Below are positions 55,436-64,000 of a stretch of 64,000 bases of DNA, in pieces (the first letter of the stretch is position 1; every line of letters starts with the position of its first letter). The position numbers and the translations under genes are program-made. The notes beneath the pieces are model-generated. The model had not been told where the DNA came from and ran no database searches. It saw only the letters and a list, made by a program, of their open reading frames with translations. Source of the stretch: an uncultured Balneola sp. (GTDB lineage: Bacteria; Bacteroidota; Rhodothermia; Balneolales; Balneolaceae); assembly GCA_913058495.1 (NCBI GenBank), contig CAJXQC010000007.1, positions 1 through 64,000 of the forward strand. Direction: 5' to 3'.

Positions 55436-55454
55436 AGCAAGTCACAGACTTGCT
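55436..55454. repeat. Short REP palindrome, right flank of RAYT
   Basis: AGCAAGTC-aca-GACTTGCT. It sits 67 nt upstream of the RAYT start, mirroring 54787-54801. Confidence 0.75.
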
Positions 55455-55496
55455 TTTTGTTCTAACCAGCTAGCTCTTCTGGCTTGTTCATTCCCG

Positions 55497-55532
55497 CTCT
55501 GAAGTCACCGCTATTCGCTAAAGACTTCAGAG
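55497..55532. repeat. Long REP palindrome, right flank of RAYT
   Basis: Arms CTCTGAAGTC and GACTTCAGAG enclose ACCGCTATTCGCTAAA, the reverse complement of the loop at 54750-54763 plus flanks. The rest of 55369-55661 holds a further small hairpin (TTCCGtagctccgctGCGGAA near 55598) and no gene. Confidence 0.85.
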
Positions 55533-55558
55533 ATCTTTTGGGGAAAGTAATAATTCAA

Positions 55559-55592
55559 TTTTTGTGGTTTTGAGCTTCAGTGGCATTTTTCC
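55559..55592. repeat. Right copy of the direct repeat bounding the REP-RAYT unit
   Basis: TTTTTGTGGTTTTGAGCTTC followed by AGTGGCATTTTTCC, the counterpart of 54699-54731 in the same orientation. Confidence 0.65.
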
Positions 55593-55661
55593 CTCTTTCC
55601 GTAGCTCCGCTGCGGAATGCTAATCTCAAGCTCTGCTTCCACACAAAACTAAATAATAAAA

Positions 55662-58600
55662 TCAATAATCATATTGATATCTGAAATCGATGCCACGTCG
55701 GTTGGAATCTTCGCCTTCTGTAATGATCAGATCCCAGGTTTTTGAAAGAGCATATTCTAAAATGAACAATGTTTTTGGATCAGAAGTTGTGATCTCATTT
55801 ACAATAGCAAAGAACGTTCGGTCATTTAAGTACCAGCCGGTTTTAATGGAAGTACCAGTCTCATTACCCACTCTGGTATTGTCGATTTGTACTACATCCA
55901 CTCCAAGCTCTCTGGTTGCCAGAGCTTCCACTTCATCCAGTAAAACACCCGTAAGCAAGTCTGTTGGAGAAGAACCACCATTTTGAACCAATGCGTTCTG
56001 CCAGGAATCGAAGGCATAACAAGGTTTATTAAACAAGGTGTAGCAGTAAATATCCTGTTGCTCCATAGGCGGATCGCTTTCAAATACATACTCAGGATTT
56101 TCTGCCGTGCCTTTAATGATATAGTACAAAGTAACTTCCTGTTCACCTTTTCTGGAAACAGGAACATAAGCACTTTTTACATTCAGGTCAGGATTTGCAG
56201 GAGGTCCACTAAATACCACTTCAGCTTCATCCAGTTCGAATCGTTTTCCTAACGGTCGCACATAACCACTGGTTCCCCGGAGACTTCCAAAAAGTGAAAG
56301 TTCTCCATTTGTTTCTTTCTGAGCATCCAGATCACCTTCTATCTCAATTTCCAGATCTAAATATCTCCGGTTCCTGACAAAGAAATTTCGTTCGATCGCA
56401 AATTCCATTTCTATAGATAGTGAGTCGTAATAACTTACATTGTTTACTTCTTCCCCTTCAAGTCTGACATCCTCTACCGTTTTATCACCGAAATCGTCCA
56501 GAACTATAAAACCATTTTTTACTGCAAATCTACCGGTTGCTTTCGGGGTGGAAACAGGACCGCTTAATTTAGAATCCAGATCTACCACTAAATTGTACTC
56601 ATCAGTGTTTGCAAGTTTAAATTGATTTGCTTTGGCTTGAATATCCAGTGTAGTAGGATATAATCCGTCAAGGTTTATAGCTCCGTTTGCGTTAAAGCTT
56701 CCTTTTCCACTATTAGCCGATAGTTGTTTAAGTAATATTCTATCCTTGGAAAACTCTATTCTGGATTTAATTCCATCAACTTTAATACCCGCTATTGGTG
56801 ATTCAAAAGACGTTTTTGTTAACTCAAAATATCCGTTTGTGGTGATCTCGTCTTCTGTACCTTTCAGACTAAGTTCCCCGTTTAAGGCTCCTTTCAAGTT
56901 TCTTGTAAACTCTTTATTTACGAAATCATTGAATACCGCAAGATTGAAATCTTTTGTACGGACTTCTACAGAAACAGGCTTATTTTGGTCTACTGTATTT
57001 AGTTCAAATGTTTTAAAATTGTAAGAGAACGGAAAATCAATATCTATATCTGCAGCTTTTTGTCTTGCAGCGAGAATCTCAGTATTTATTATAATATTGT
57101 CTTTTTCCTCACTGTATTTGAACTCGGCGAATACGGAATCCAAACGTACATTCGAAAGCACTGGGTCCTGAATATTTAACGAACCTTCAAAATTTGGAGT
57201 CCCTGCCGTTCCGGAGAGTGTTCCGTTAAAACTGACTATTCCTTCTGTGCCTGTTATCTCAAATTTTTCCAGCGCTGATTTGAATTTTGATAAAGAGATT
57301 GGTCTAACTGTCAGATTTCCCTTCACTGATTGAGAATAAAATTCATCTGAAAGTTGTTCCGGATCGGTAAGATCTAATGGAACATCCAGACTTCCTGAAA
57401 TCACTTCTCTGCGATCCCAGATCAATGAAAGATCGGATTGTATCCTGTTATTCTTTGCATCAAAATTAATACTAAACACATCCGCCTGAACCCCTTCATA
57501 TTCTATATTTTGAAGTTCCAGATTACCACTTCCTGTAAGCTTTGTTGAAGTTTTATTGATATTTGCCCGCCCTGAAAGAACTCCATCAATATATCTTTCA
57601 CCAAAAATGATTTCCTGCAAAATCCCGAAATTGAAATTCTCTCCTACAAACCAGATTTGTTGATTCAGACTATCAGCATATGGTACTGCAAGAGACAGAA
57701 AAGCGCCGTTTGGAGAAACGAGTTCTAATGAATCCGTTTTGATCTGTCCATTTTTGACCGAAATGTTAAATGTGTTTTGAAGTTTAAGGCTATTATCATT
57801 TGTTATGAAATCCAGCTTATCCATAACCACCGCTACATGCATGGAATCGGTTAGAAGTTCATATTTGCCGACATTATTAATTCTGCCGTTTATATTATCT
57901 TTAATCTCAACAGAATAGCTTCCAAAGAGAGAATCAGGGGTTCTGGTTGATTTTGTAGTGACTTTTATATCCTGCAATAAAGTTTCATAGATCTTGGGAT
58001 TTTTAATATCTATTTCAAAACTACCCTCTTCTCTGTCTTTTAATACAAATTCCCCACTCCCGGTAATTCCGCTTGCAAGAAACAACTCGTCTACTACAAT
58101 ATCCTGAAGGTCGAAGTTGGTTTTACATTCCAAAACTCCATTTTCGTTTTCAGAAACATCTGCCGATAGATTGCCGGTAGCTTGCAAAATTTCTAAATCG
58201 AGAAGTTCAGCAAAAGGTTGAGTATTTTTGAGTTCAAGGTCAAATGAGAGCACATTTTCTGGGTCTTTTTCATCACGTATATTTCTCCGGCCTCTGAAAT
58301 CTGCATTGGCAATATCACTCTTTAAAGTTGCTTCAGGAATTTTAAGTACACCATTTTCAATATTATACTCCCCTTTTAGCACATTGATGGAAGCTCCATT
58401 TACAAAACTTGTATCTATGTTTGCGCTACCTTCTAAAGTCAGATTATCCATATTCGAACCACGACCTTTACCCGAGATATCAAAGTCTATATCAGTTGGA
58501 AACTCCGAAAAGGCTGATAGTTCCGATATATCTAAATTATTGGAAGACACCTTGTAGCTAAACGATGGGAGTTCGGATAGAAATTCAGTTGCATTAGCTT

Positions 58601-60194
58601 TAAAATTTATATCTGAAGTGTTTATACGTGTAAACCCTTCAGTTTTTAGTGAGTCCTTTGATATACTGCCATCCAGATAAAGATATTTAATTTGTTCATC
58701 ACCAATTATAAGTGGTTTTAAAGATCCGCTTGGAAATCTAATATTAGCCAAGTTCTTATTTCTTGGATCTCTTAATGTATTGGCTACAGTAAAATTCCAG
58801 GGAGTCTCTGATAGCCCAAAACCCTTTCCATCACCGGTGATGTTGATTCTAATATCTGTTCGTGGAGCATCTTCTGCCCAGTATTTTGCATTAAAGCTAT
58901 CCAGCCATAAACCAAACTTCCAAGGAGTCTCACTATCGAATACATTTTCTATGGTAGTATTTGCCCGAACATTTTCTCCCCCGCTTGTTGTTACATCGAG
59001 GTTTGCTAATAGTTTTCTTTCTTTAAGACTACCGCTTCCAAAAAACCGTCTGAAATTATACTCTTCATACCGGATCCCTTCAATAGTAAATCCCCAGGTA
59101 ATATCGGCTTTTTCATAATCCTGACTCACAGATCCGTCCATTGTCATTTGGAACAAGCCTGTTTGCACATCTATTGAATCATTAGTCAGTGTTGCGATAT
59201 CCAGGTTGTCACCTCTTAATCCAAATTGTGTCAATGTAATTTGCTCGCTTAGTTGGAAAGTTGCCGTAGCTTCAAGATTTCTTGCGAAAGTCGCATCTGC
59301 ACTAACTTCCAGATTTATGGTTTCAGCGTTTCCTTTTAACTTAACTCCAACTGTTACTTCATCTTTAGGAATATCTGAATCTGTATAAGCATTTACATCT
59401 TCAGTGGAAATCGGATCAAGTTTTATATCCGAATTGAATACAGAATCTTTTAGATTGGCGAACCCATTAGCCTTAAAAAGTGATCTTCCGGTATTAAGTA
59501 CTAGATCCTGAAGTGTAATTCTTTGTTCTTCAAAAGAACCGGATGCTTTAAAAGAAATCGACTCAGGAAGTCTACCTTCTTTGATCTCAAAGTTTAATTT
59601 TGAAAGTTGAGCCTCTATTTCACCCTTCAGTGAGAAGCTCCCCCGGGCGTCAATTTTATTAAGTGAAATAGCTGAATCCGGAAGAAAATCAGGTGCATTC
59701 ACAGAAATACTACTTCCGTTTATATTTATATCTTCAATCTCAAATTGAAATGAAGATTCTTTTGAGGTGGTATCTGGTTTAACAATTTCCTGAACATTAA
59801 ACACCGCAGTTGAATCTTCTGTATATCCTGTTTGTTTTACTTGGACATTAGCTTCTGCAACTGAAAGCCTTTCAAAATGAAATGTCCCTGACAAGAAACT
59901 CAGAATATTATATTTTGCATATACGGTATCCACATTAGCAACGGAGCTGGGCTCACCTATCTGAATACCGGTTAATCTAATTTCTTTCCACAAATCTCCG
60001 CTAAGTTCTTTAATCGAAAAACCGACAGTCAGGTTTTCATTCGCTATTTCTTCGATCTTATCCTTAGCAAAATTTTGCACTACTTTTGTTTTAAGCGACA
60101 ACCGCAATCCTGTAAGCAGAATAACAACTGCTAAAAAGAACCAAAAAGCTCCCTTCAATATTTTAACAAAGATATTTGTTGACGAATCACTCAT
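55662..60194 (-). CDS. tamB: Translocation and assembly module protein TamB
   Basis: 1510 residues. A single N-terminal membrane helix (about 11-29, 'ILKGAFWFFLAVVILLTGL') is followed by a very long repetitive beta region, the AsmA/TamB (DUF490) type groove that spans the periplasm. The C-terminal 'FQYQYDY'-like aromatic end and 'LKTGWYLNDRTFFAIVNEI' are family-typical. With the TamA barrel it helps insert outer-membrane proteins or move lipids between membranes. The start codon overlaps the tamA stop by one base (60194), so translation is coupled. Confidence 0.93.
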   Translation of the reverse strand: MSDSSTNIFVKILKGAFWFFLAVVILLTGLRLSLKTKVVQNFAKDKIEEIANENLTVGFSIKELSGDLWKEIRLTGIQIGEPSSVANVDTVYAKYNILSFLSGTFHFERLSVAEANVQVKQTGYTEDSTAVFNVQEIVKPDTTSKESSFQFEIEDININGSSISVNAPDFLPDSAISLNKIDARGSFSLKGEIEAQLSKLNFEIKEGRLPESISFKASGSFEEQRITLQDLVLNTGRSLFKANGFANLKDSVFNSDIKLDPISTEDVNAYTDSDIPKDEVTVGVKLKGNAETINLEVSADATFARNLEATATFQLSEQITLTQFGLRGDNLDIATLTNDSIDVQTGLFQMTMDGSVSQDYEKADITWGFTIEGIRYEEYNFRRFFGSGSLKERKLLANLDVTTSGGENVRANTTIENVFDSETPWKFGLWLDSFNAKYWAEDAPRTDIRINITGDGKGFGLSETPWNFTVANTLRDPRNKNLANIRFPSGSLKPLIIGDEQIKYLYLDGSISKDSLKTEGFTRINTSDINFKANATEFLSELPSFSYKVSSNNLDISELSAFSEFPTDIDFDISGKGRGSNMDNLTLEGSANIDTSFVNGASINVLKGEYNIENGVLKIPEATLKSDIANADFRGRRNIRDEKDPENVLSFDLELKNTQPFAELLDLEILQATGNLSADVSENENGVLECKTNFDLQDIVVDELFLASGITGSGEFVLKDREEGSFEIDIKNPKIYETLLQDIKVTTKSTRTPDSLFGSYSVEIKDNINGRINNVGKYELLTDSMHVAVVMDKLDFITNDNSLKLQNTFNISVKNGQIKTDSLELVSPNGAFLSLAVPYADSLNQQIWFVGENFNFGILQEIIFGERYIDGVLSGRANINKTSTKLTGSGNLELQNIEYEGVQADVFSINFDAKNNRIQSDLSLIWDRREVISGSLDVPLDLTDPEQLSDEFYSQSVKGNLTVRPISLSKFKSALEKFEITGTEGIVSFNGTLSGTAGTPNFEGSLNIQDPVLSNVRLDSVFAEFKYSEEKDNIIINTEILAARQKAADIDIDFPFSYNFKTFELNTVDQNKPVSVEVRTKDFNLAVFNDFVNKEFTRNLKGALNGELSLKGTEDEITTNGYFELTKTSFESPIAGIKVDGIKSRIEFSKDRILLKQLSANSGKGSFNANGAINLDGLYPTTLDIQAKANQFKLANTDEYNLVVDLDSKLSGPVSTPKATGRFAVKNGFIVLDDFGDKTVEDVRLEGEEVNNVSYYDSLSIEMEFAIERNFFVRNRRYLDLEIEIEGDLDAQKETNGELSLFGSLRGTSGYVRPLGKRFELDEAEVVFSGPPANPDLNVKSAYVPVSRKGEQEVTLYYIIKGTAENPEYVFESDPPMEQQDIYCYTLFNKPCYAFDSWQNALVQNGGSSPTDLLTGVLLDEVEALATRELGVDVVQIDNTRVGNETGTSIKTGWYLNDRTFFAIVNEITTSDPKTLFILEYALSKTWDLIITEGEDSNRRGIDFRYQYDY

Positions 60195-62176
60195 TAAAAT
60201 GCCTGCCCAATACTAAAATGAATATGCCATCTGTCCCAGGCAGAACTCATGCTTGTATCGCCCCTGTAAATGTTTAAGTCTTCGTCAGTCGGATTTACTT
60301 TATACCCAAGATCTACTCTTATCGGACCAATCGGAGATTCATATCTTATTCCTCCTCCAACTCCGAACTGAATAGGGCGATTTGCTGTAGTTCGAATAGT
60401 TTTCCAAACCTGTCCACCATCTATAAAACCTGCGAAACTTAAACCCTTTATAAACCTGTCCACATCTTGCCTTAGCTCAAAATTAAAACTGAATGTTGCT
60501 TTCCCTCCCGTTGGTACATATCCCGAAAAATTACCTAAAGAATCAAAAACGGCTTCTTTTGGACCAAGTTCTTGCCTTCCCCAGCCGCGAACTTCACTTG
60601 ACCCTCCATTATAAAAGCGAATGTCGGCCGGTAAAGAATCTTGTTTCGAATAATAAATTGAACCACCACTAACCCTGCTTGCAGCTACCAAACTTTGATT
60701 TAATATTTTGTACGCTCGAATATCCAGAGATGCTTTTTGAAACGAAAAGGTAGCTTCATTAAATAAACCTGACAATTCTAAAAAAGGTTGAACAGTAAAA
60801 CCTTCCCCTCTTCTTGGTTGTCCTTTTCTGGCATAAACACTGAACTTAAATGATGAAATATTGTAGTTTAAAATACTATCAGGACTGACTTCAGAAGTTC
60901 CATCTTCACTTTCTTTCACATCAAATTCCTGGTTAAGTGTAAAATCATAGTTAAAAGTACCGGTAACCGCCTCACTGTAATTATACCCGAAGCTGTTCCT
61001 TATACCACCTGTATCAATAGAGTAAGCACGTTCAATACGTCGCTGAACAAACGGTGAAATGGTAATACTGCTTTTTGTATTATATACATACGGGAACAAA
61101 TAACTGGCTCCCAACCTCATATCAAATGCAGAAAGTTTTGCATTGGCAGAAAATAATTCTCCTTTTCCTCTTGCATTTCTATGACTCCAGGAAGCTTGAG
61201 CTCTAAATAATTTGTAGGAGTTCAAAAATGTTAACCGTTCATCATTAAATCTGTCATAATTTCCTATTCCAAAAGTTGCGGCAAAGGATCTTAAACTTCT
61301 CTCTTTAACTCTTGCCAAGACATTTATAGTACTGTCTTGTTTTTGATCCGGAATGGAAATAAGTGCAAACCTCAGCAAATGGTGTCCAAACAACTCTCTT
61401 TGAGCTTCCCGCATAGCGTTATCACTAAAATATTCATCTTCACTTATACCGGTTTCTCTGCGTATGTATTTAGCGTCTAATGAAGTTTCTCCTTCTACAA
61501 AGATAGAATCAAATCTTGCTCTGGGACCGGGATAAGTAAGCATAGCTACACTAGCTTTTTTTGCTAAAGTATCTACTTTGGATTGAACTTCCGCTTCAGC
61601 ATATGGATACCCCAAATTTCTTAAGATGTTTGTGAAATCAGATTCAACTTGTGCTTTTGACACCGGTTGAAATATTTTGCCTTTTCGGTAAGGCAAGCGC
61701 CTAAGTTCTTTTGAAAATTTCTCGTTACCGTATATAACCGAACTATCTCTCATAGAGGTTTGGAGGAGCACCTGAACTGAATCAATCCTTATTGGCGCAT
61801 TTTCCACTACCATAAATATGAGCTCTTTTTTCCACTCTTTATTTTTGGACTCCAATCTGTAATTCACATCTACTTCATTAAAACCGCGGCGTTGGTAAAA
61901 CCTTTCTAAACGGATTACATCTCTCCGGATTTCTGTTTCCGAAACATAAAATCCCTTTTCGTTAAAAAAAGTCAGCTTCTTCCATAATGACGGAGCTTCA
62001 TTTGCTATATATCTTTTCAACACAATGCCTTTGTATGTACTATTCCCTTCAATTTTTACATTCCAGATACGATCCGGTTTACCGTCGTCCTGTGCAAAAA
62101 GCTGTTGCTGAGGAACTATAACGAACATCAAAAAGATTAAGTAAATTCTGATATGTTGAGTGAGTAGTTTTTTCAA
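60194..62176 (-). CDS. tamA: Outer-membrane Omp85 protein TamA/BamA-like
   Basis: 660 residues. A signal peptide (IYLIFLMFVIVPQQQLFAQ) precedes POTRA domains at about 35-270 and a 16-strand Omp85 barrel with the C-terminal 'GGGIRYESPIGPIRVDLGYKVNP…WHIHFSIGQAF' that ends in Phe. 'RGWGRQELGPKEA' is the L6-like VRGF/Y equivalent. It is the first gene of a tamA-tamB operon. The pairing with TamB argues for TamA and against a second BamA. Confidence 0.92.
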   Translation of the reverse strand: MKKLLTQHIRIYLIFLMFVIVPQQQLFAQDDGKPDRIWNVKIEGNSTYKGIVLKRYIANEAPSLWKKLTFFNEKGFYVSETEIRRDVIRLERFYQRRGFNEVDVNYRLESKNKEWKKELIFMVVENAPIRIDSVQVLLQTSMRDSSVIYGNEKFSKELRRLPYRKGKIFQPVSKAQVESDFTNILRNLGYPYAEAEVQSKVDTLAKKASVAMLTYPGPRARFDSIFVEGETSLDAKYIRRETGISEDEYFSDNAMREAQRELFGHHLLRFALISIPDQKQDSTINVLARVKERSLRSFAATFGIGNYDRFNDERLTFLNSYKLFRAQASWSHRNARGKGELFSANAKLSAFDMRLGASYLFPYVYNTKSSITISPFVQRRIERAYSIDTGGIRNSFGYNYSEAVTGTFNYDFTLNQEFDVKESEDGTSEVSPDSILNYNISSFKFSVYARKGQPRRGEGFTVQPFLELSGLFNEATFSFQKASLDIRAYKILNQSLVAASRVSGGSIYYSKQDSLPADIRFYNGGSSEVRGWGRQELGPKEAVFDSLGNFSGYVPTGGKATFSFNFELRQDVDRFIKGLSFAGFIDGGQVWKTIRTTANRPIQFGVGGGIRYESPIGPIRVDLGYKVNPTDEDLNIYRGDTSMSSAWDRWHIHFSIGQAF

Positions 62177-62277
62177 TGTTTAATCAATAGCCAAATATTT
62201 ATTCCGCATTCTTGTAACCTTTGTGATTATCCCTTTATATCTTGAATCTGTTTAATTTATTGAACCAACAATGTACT

Positions 62278-63528
62278 ATGTATAAATATTTAATTCTTTC
62301 TGTTTGTATAGCCTTTTTTGTGAACTGTAAATCTTCTGAAGAGTTTACCGGTTTTTCCTACGATCCTCCTAATGTAACAGATACTCAAGATAAAAAAGTC
62401 CACCCTCAACACAGAAGAATAATTGGTGCAGGAGATCCAACTGTTTGGGTCTCAAACAATTTCGAAAGTGCTCGACTAAACGATTTTTATGCCATTAATG
62501 ACAGCACATTTGAAGTTTATATTGAGCCTGAAAACGCTCCAATAAATAACAGTCCATGGTATGCTTTCAAAATTTGGAGCGACTCATCCCGATCTGCAGT
62601 AATACGTCTCAATTACAACAACGCCCGTCACAGATATGTTCCTAAAATTTCTGCCAATGATTCCACTTATTCTGTTGACATGGCCAGGACAGTTTATGAC
62701 TCTGTTTCAAAAACACTGGCTTTTCAGATCAAACTTTCAAAAGAACCTATTACCGTAAGTGCTCAACCCATTTCAAATACAAGATCTTATGATGATTGGT
62801 TGATGAAAATGTCTCAACATTCTTTTGTCTCAATCAGTGAGATCGGAACAAGTAAACTCGGAAATCCGATAAAAGAATTAACAATTAATGAAACACCCCC
62901 CAATAGTGAAACCGGTGTTTTAGTTATAATGAGTAGACAACATCCACCTGAAATTTCAGGTTATTTTGCTGCCCGTTATTTCATTGAAGAACTTGCTTCT
63001 GATTCTGAACTATCAAAACAATTCAGATCAGAATTCATTGTCCGTTCATTTCCTTTGATAAATGTCGACGGAGTTATGAATGGTCATTGGAGGCATAGTG
63101 CTGCCGGTATTGACTTAAACCGTGATTGGGAAAATTTCAACCAACCTGAGACGCAAGCAGTTAAAAATGCTTTGTTGCCTTTACTTCAGGACCCGATGAA
63201 AACTGTTTATTACGGTATTGATTTTCATTCTACTAATGAAAATATATTCTATCCAATAGAAGAATCTGTAAAAACATTTCCTGACAACTTAACCCAAAAA
63301 TGGATCCCTTTTATTCAGGAGGACAATGAGGCTGTTAAATTCGTAACAGAAGAATTTAATACCAGTTCGCCGATCTCAAAAAACTGGATTTACAAAACTT
63401 TTGGTGCAGATGCTGTTACCTTTGAAATGCATGACGAACTTCCTTTGGAAAAAATTGAACAAATAGGTCGCTCTTCAGCGCAAAGCCTTATGAAATTATT
63501 ACTTGATGAAAAAAGTAAAGTCCAATAA
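62278..63528 (+). CDS. M14 family zinc carboxypeptidase, probable lipoprotein
   Basis: 416 residues from ATG 62278; a TTG at 62242 would lengthen the N-terminus in front of a good signal peptide and is unlikely. The signal ends FVNC (Cys17), a weak lipobox. Residues of the M14 site are present: HPPE for HxxE, 'GIDLNRDWENFNQPETQA' with the substrate Arg/Asn, 'DFHST' for the third zinc His, and Glu in 'VTFEMHDE'. A beta-rich domain of about 170 residues precedes the peptidase domain. It cuts C-terminal or peptidoglycan-like peptide bonds outside the cytoplasm. It is divergent from tamA. Confidence 0.88.
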   Translation: MYKYLILSVCIAFFVNCKSSEEFTGFSYDPPNVTDTQDKKVHPQHRRIIGAGDPTVWVSNNFESARLNDFYAINDSTFEVYIEPENAPINNSPWYAFKIWSDSSRSAVIRLNYNNARHRYVPKISANDSTYSVDMARTVYDSVSKTLAFQIKLSKEPITVSAQPISNTRSYDDWLMKMSQHSFVSISEIGTSKLGNPIKELTINETPPNSETGVLVIMSRQHPPEISGYFAARYFIEELASDSELSKQFRSEFIVRSFPLINVDGVMNGHWRHSAAGIDLNRDWENFNQPETQAVKNALLPLLQDPMKTVYYGIDFHSTNENIFYPIEESVKTFPDNLTQKWIPFIQEDNEAVKFVTEEFNTSSPISKNWIYKTFGADAVTFEMHDELPLEKIEQIGRSSAQSLMKLLLDEKSKVQ

Positions 63529-63567
63529 AAAACTTTGCTATATCCAGCTTTTTTTTCAAATTGAGAT

Positions 63568-64000
63568 ATGAATGGATCCAAAATACTTACTGAAGGATTG
63601 AACAACTGGAAATTACGACTTATCCTGAGTGCACTCTTATCCATTATGGGGTTAGCCGCTCTGATCAGCATGATACTTGGTTTATTTATCAATTTGAGTA
63701 TTTACGATAAATCAATAGTAGCGATCGCAATCTGGATGGTTGGAATACCTACCTATCTGATTTTAAGCGGACTTGCTAAAATAACTCCGCAATCCATCGC
63801 TTTATTTATCAATGAAAACGATAACCCGGTTCAGGGCGATCTGCAAATTCTGCTGAAAGATTCCGATGATCTTGATGAATCTTCAAAGACCAAACAACAA
63901 GAACTAATTAATTTTTTCCAGGAAAACCCCTTATATAAATTCCTCCCTGATAAACCTGTAAAGCAAGCATATTTATTGATGGTTACTTCCATGTTGGGCA
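63568..64000 (+). CDS. Membrane protein of unknown function, 3' end beyond the window
   Basis: The frame opens at ATG 63568 with MNGSKILTEGLNNWKLRLIL and stays open to the window edge (144 codons). Two hydrophobic helices occupy about 18-45 and 52-70, followed by a charged region rich in Asp and Lys ('LLKDSDDLDESSKTKQQE'). The start lies 40 nt after the carboxypeptidase stop in the same direction, so co-transcription is likely. I do not recognise the family from this part. Confidence 0.75.
   Translation, partial: MNGSKILTEGLNNWKLRLILSALLSIMGLAALISMILGLFINLSIYDKSIVAIAIWMVGIPTYLILSGLAKITPQSIALFINENDNPVQGDLQILLKDSDDLDESSKTKQQELINFFQENPLYKFLPDKPVKQAYLLMVTSMLG

Noticed and set aside
60194-62176. 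BamA
   Set aside because: An Omp85 barrel alone would allow it, but the gene is directly coupled to tamB and lacks the usual bamA neighbours.

Overview
The window reads as an ordinary, gene-dense chromosomal segment of a low-GC Bacteroidota-like bacterium. The best guess is the Balneolales/Rhodothermota side of the group (Balneola or Gracilimonas type). Four things point there: secreted proteins end in a type IX secretion sorting domain with the NYPNPFNPST signature; the rRNA promoter has the Bacteroidota -33/-7 form; Shine-Dalgarno sequences are mostly weak; and dispersed AT-rich and palindromic repeats are abundant. The partial 16S rRNA at the left edge could settle the placement.

Layout. 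1-545 (minus) is the 5' third of a 16S rRNA gene with its leader and a candidate promoter. 827-5676 holds a queuosine-precursor transporter, a TetR-AarF/UbiB kinase pair, a small lipoprotein and a PqiA-like membrane protein. 5787-13929 (minus) is the penicillin-binding protein 1C / alpha-2-macroglobulin operon. 14182-15873 is a DEAD-box-like protein whose helicase motifs are badly eroded. 16080-18517 is a Rieske-glutamate synthase-like fusion with a partner gene, and 18573-19668 an AhpD-like/MarR stress pair with candidate operators. 19967-26815 is a histidine-utilisation locus (LysR regulator, hutH, hutU, hutI, hutG) interrupted by a DUF559 nuclease cassette that arrives with a composite palindromic repeat. 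27063-29185 (minus) holds a DMT exporter, a broken REP-associated transposase with a lipoprotein gene between its two halves, and a DksA-like zinc-finger protein. 29291-40457 is a tandem array of five paralogous membrane-TolB-like-TPR proteins, the last one a mosaic with a premature stop. 40473-46420 has a small membrane protein and two tandem T9SS-exported beta-propeller (BNR) proteins. 46431-54601 is mostly housekeeping: DUF456, POT peptide transporter, outer-membrane protein, mnmE, secG, MscS channel, YitT, metallo-hydrolase, and a Cys-rich mini-protein. 54699-55592 is a REP/RAYT unit: a frameshifted Y1 transposase framed on each side by mirror-image palindromes. 55662-62176 (minus) is the tamB-tamA outer-membrane assembly operon. 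62278-64000 has an M14 carboxypeptidase lipoprotein and the start of an unknown membrane protein.

The strongest non-routine signals are: (i) the symmetric palindrome-RAYT-palindrome unit; (ii) a second RAYT, recognisable only from its two ends, with an unrelated lipoprotein gene in place of its core; (iii) a two-hairpin repeat family that forms the 5' end of the pbpC coding region and also sits beside the DUF559 gene in the hut operon; (iv) the five-gene TolB/TPR array with duplicated spacers, a shared C-terminal tail and evidence of module exchange; and (v) the pseudo-helicase with a triplicated insert between its two RecA-like halves. No CRISPR array, prophage or tRNA gene was seen.
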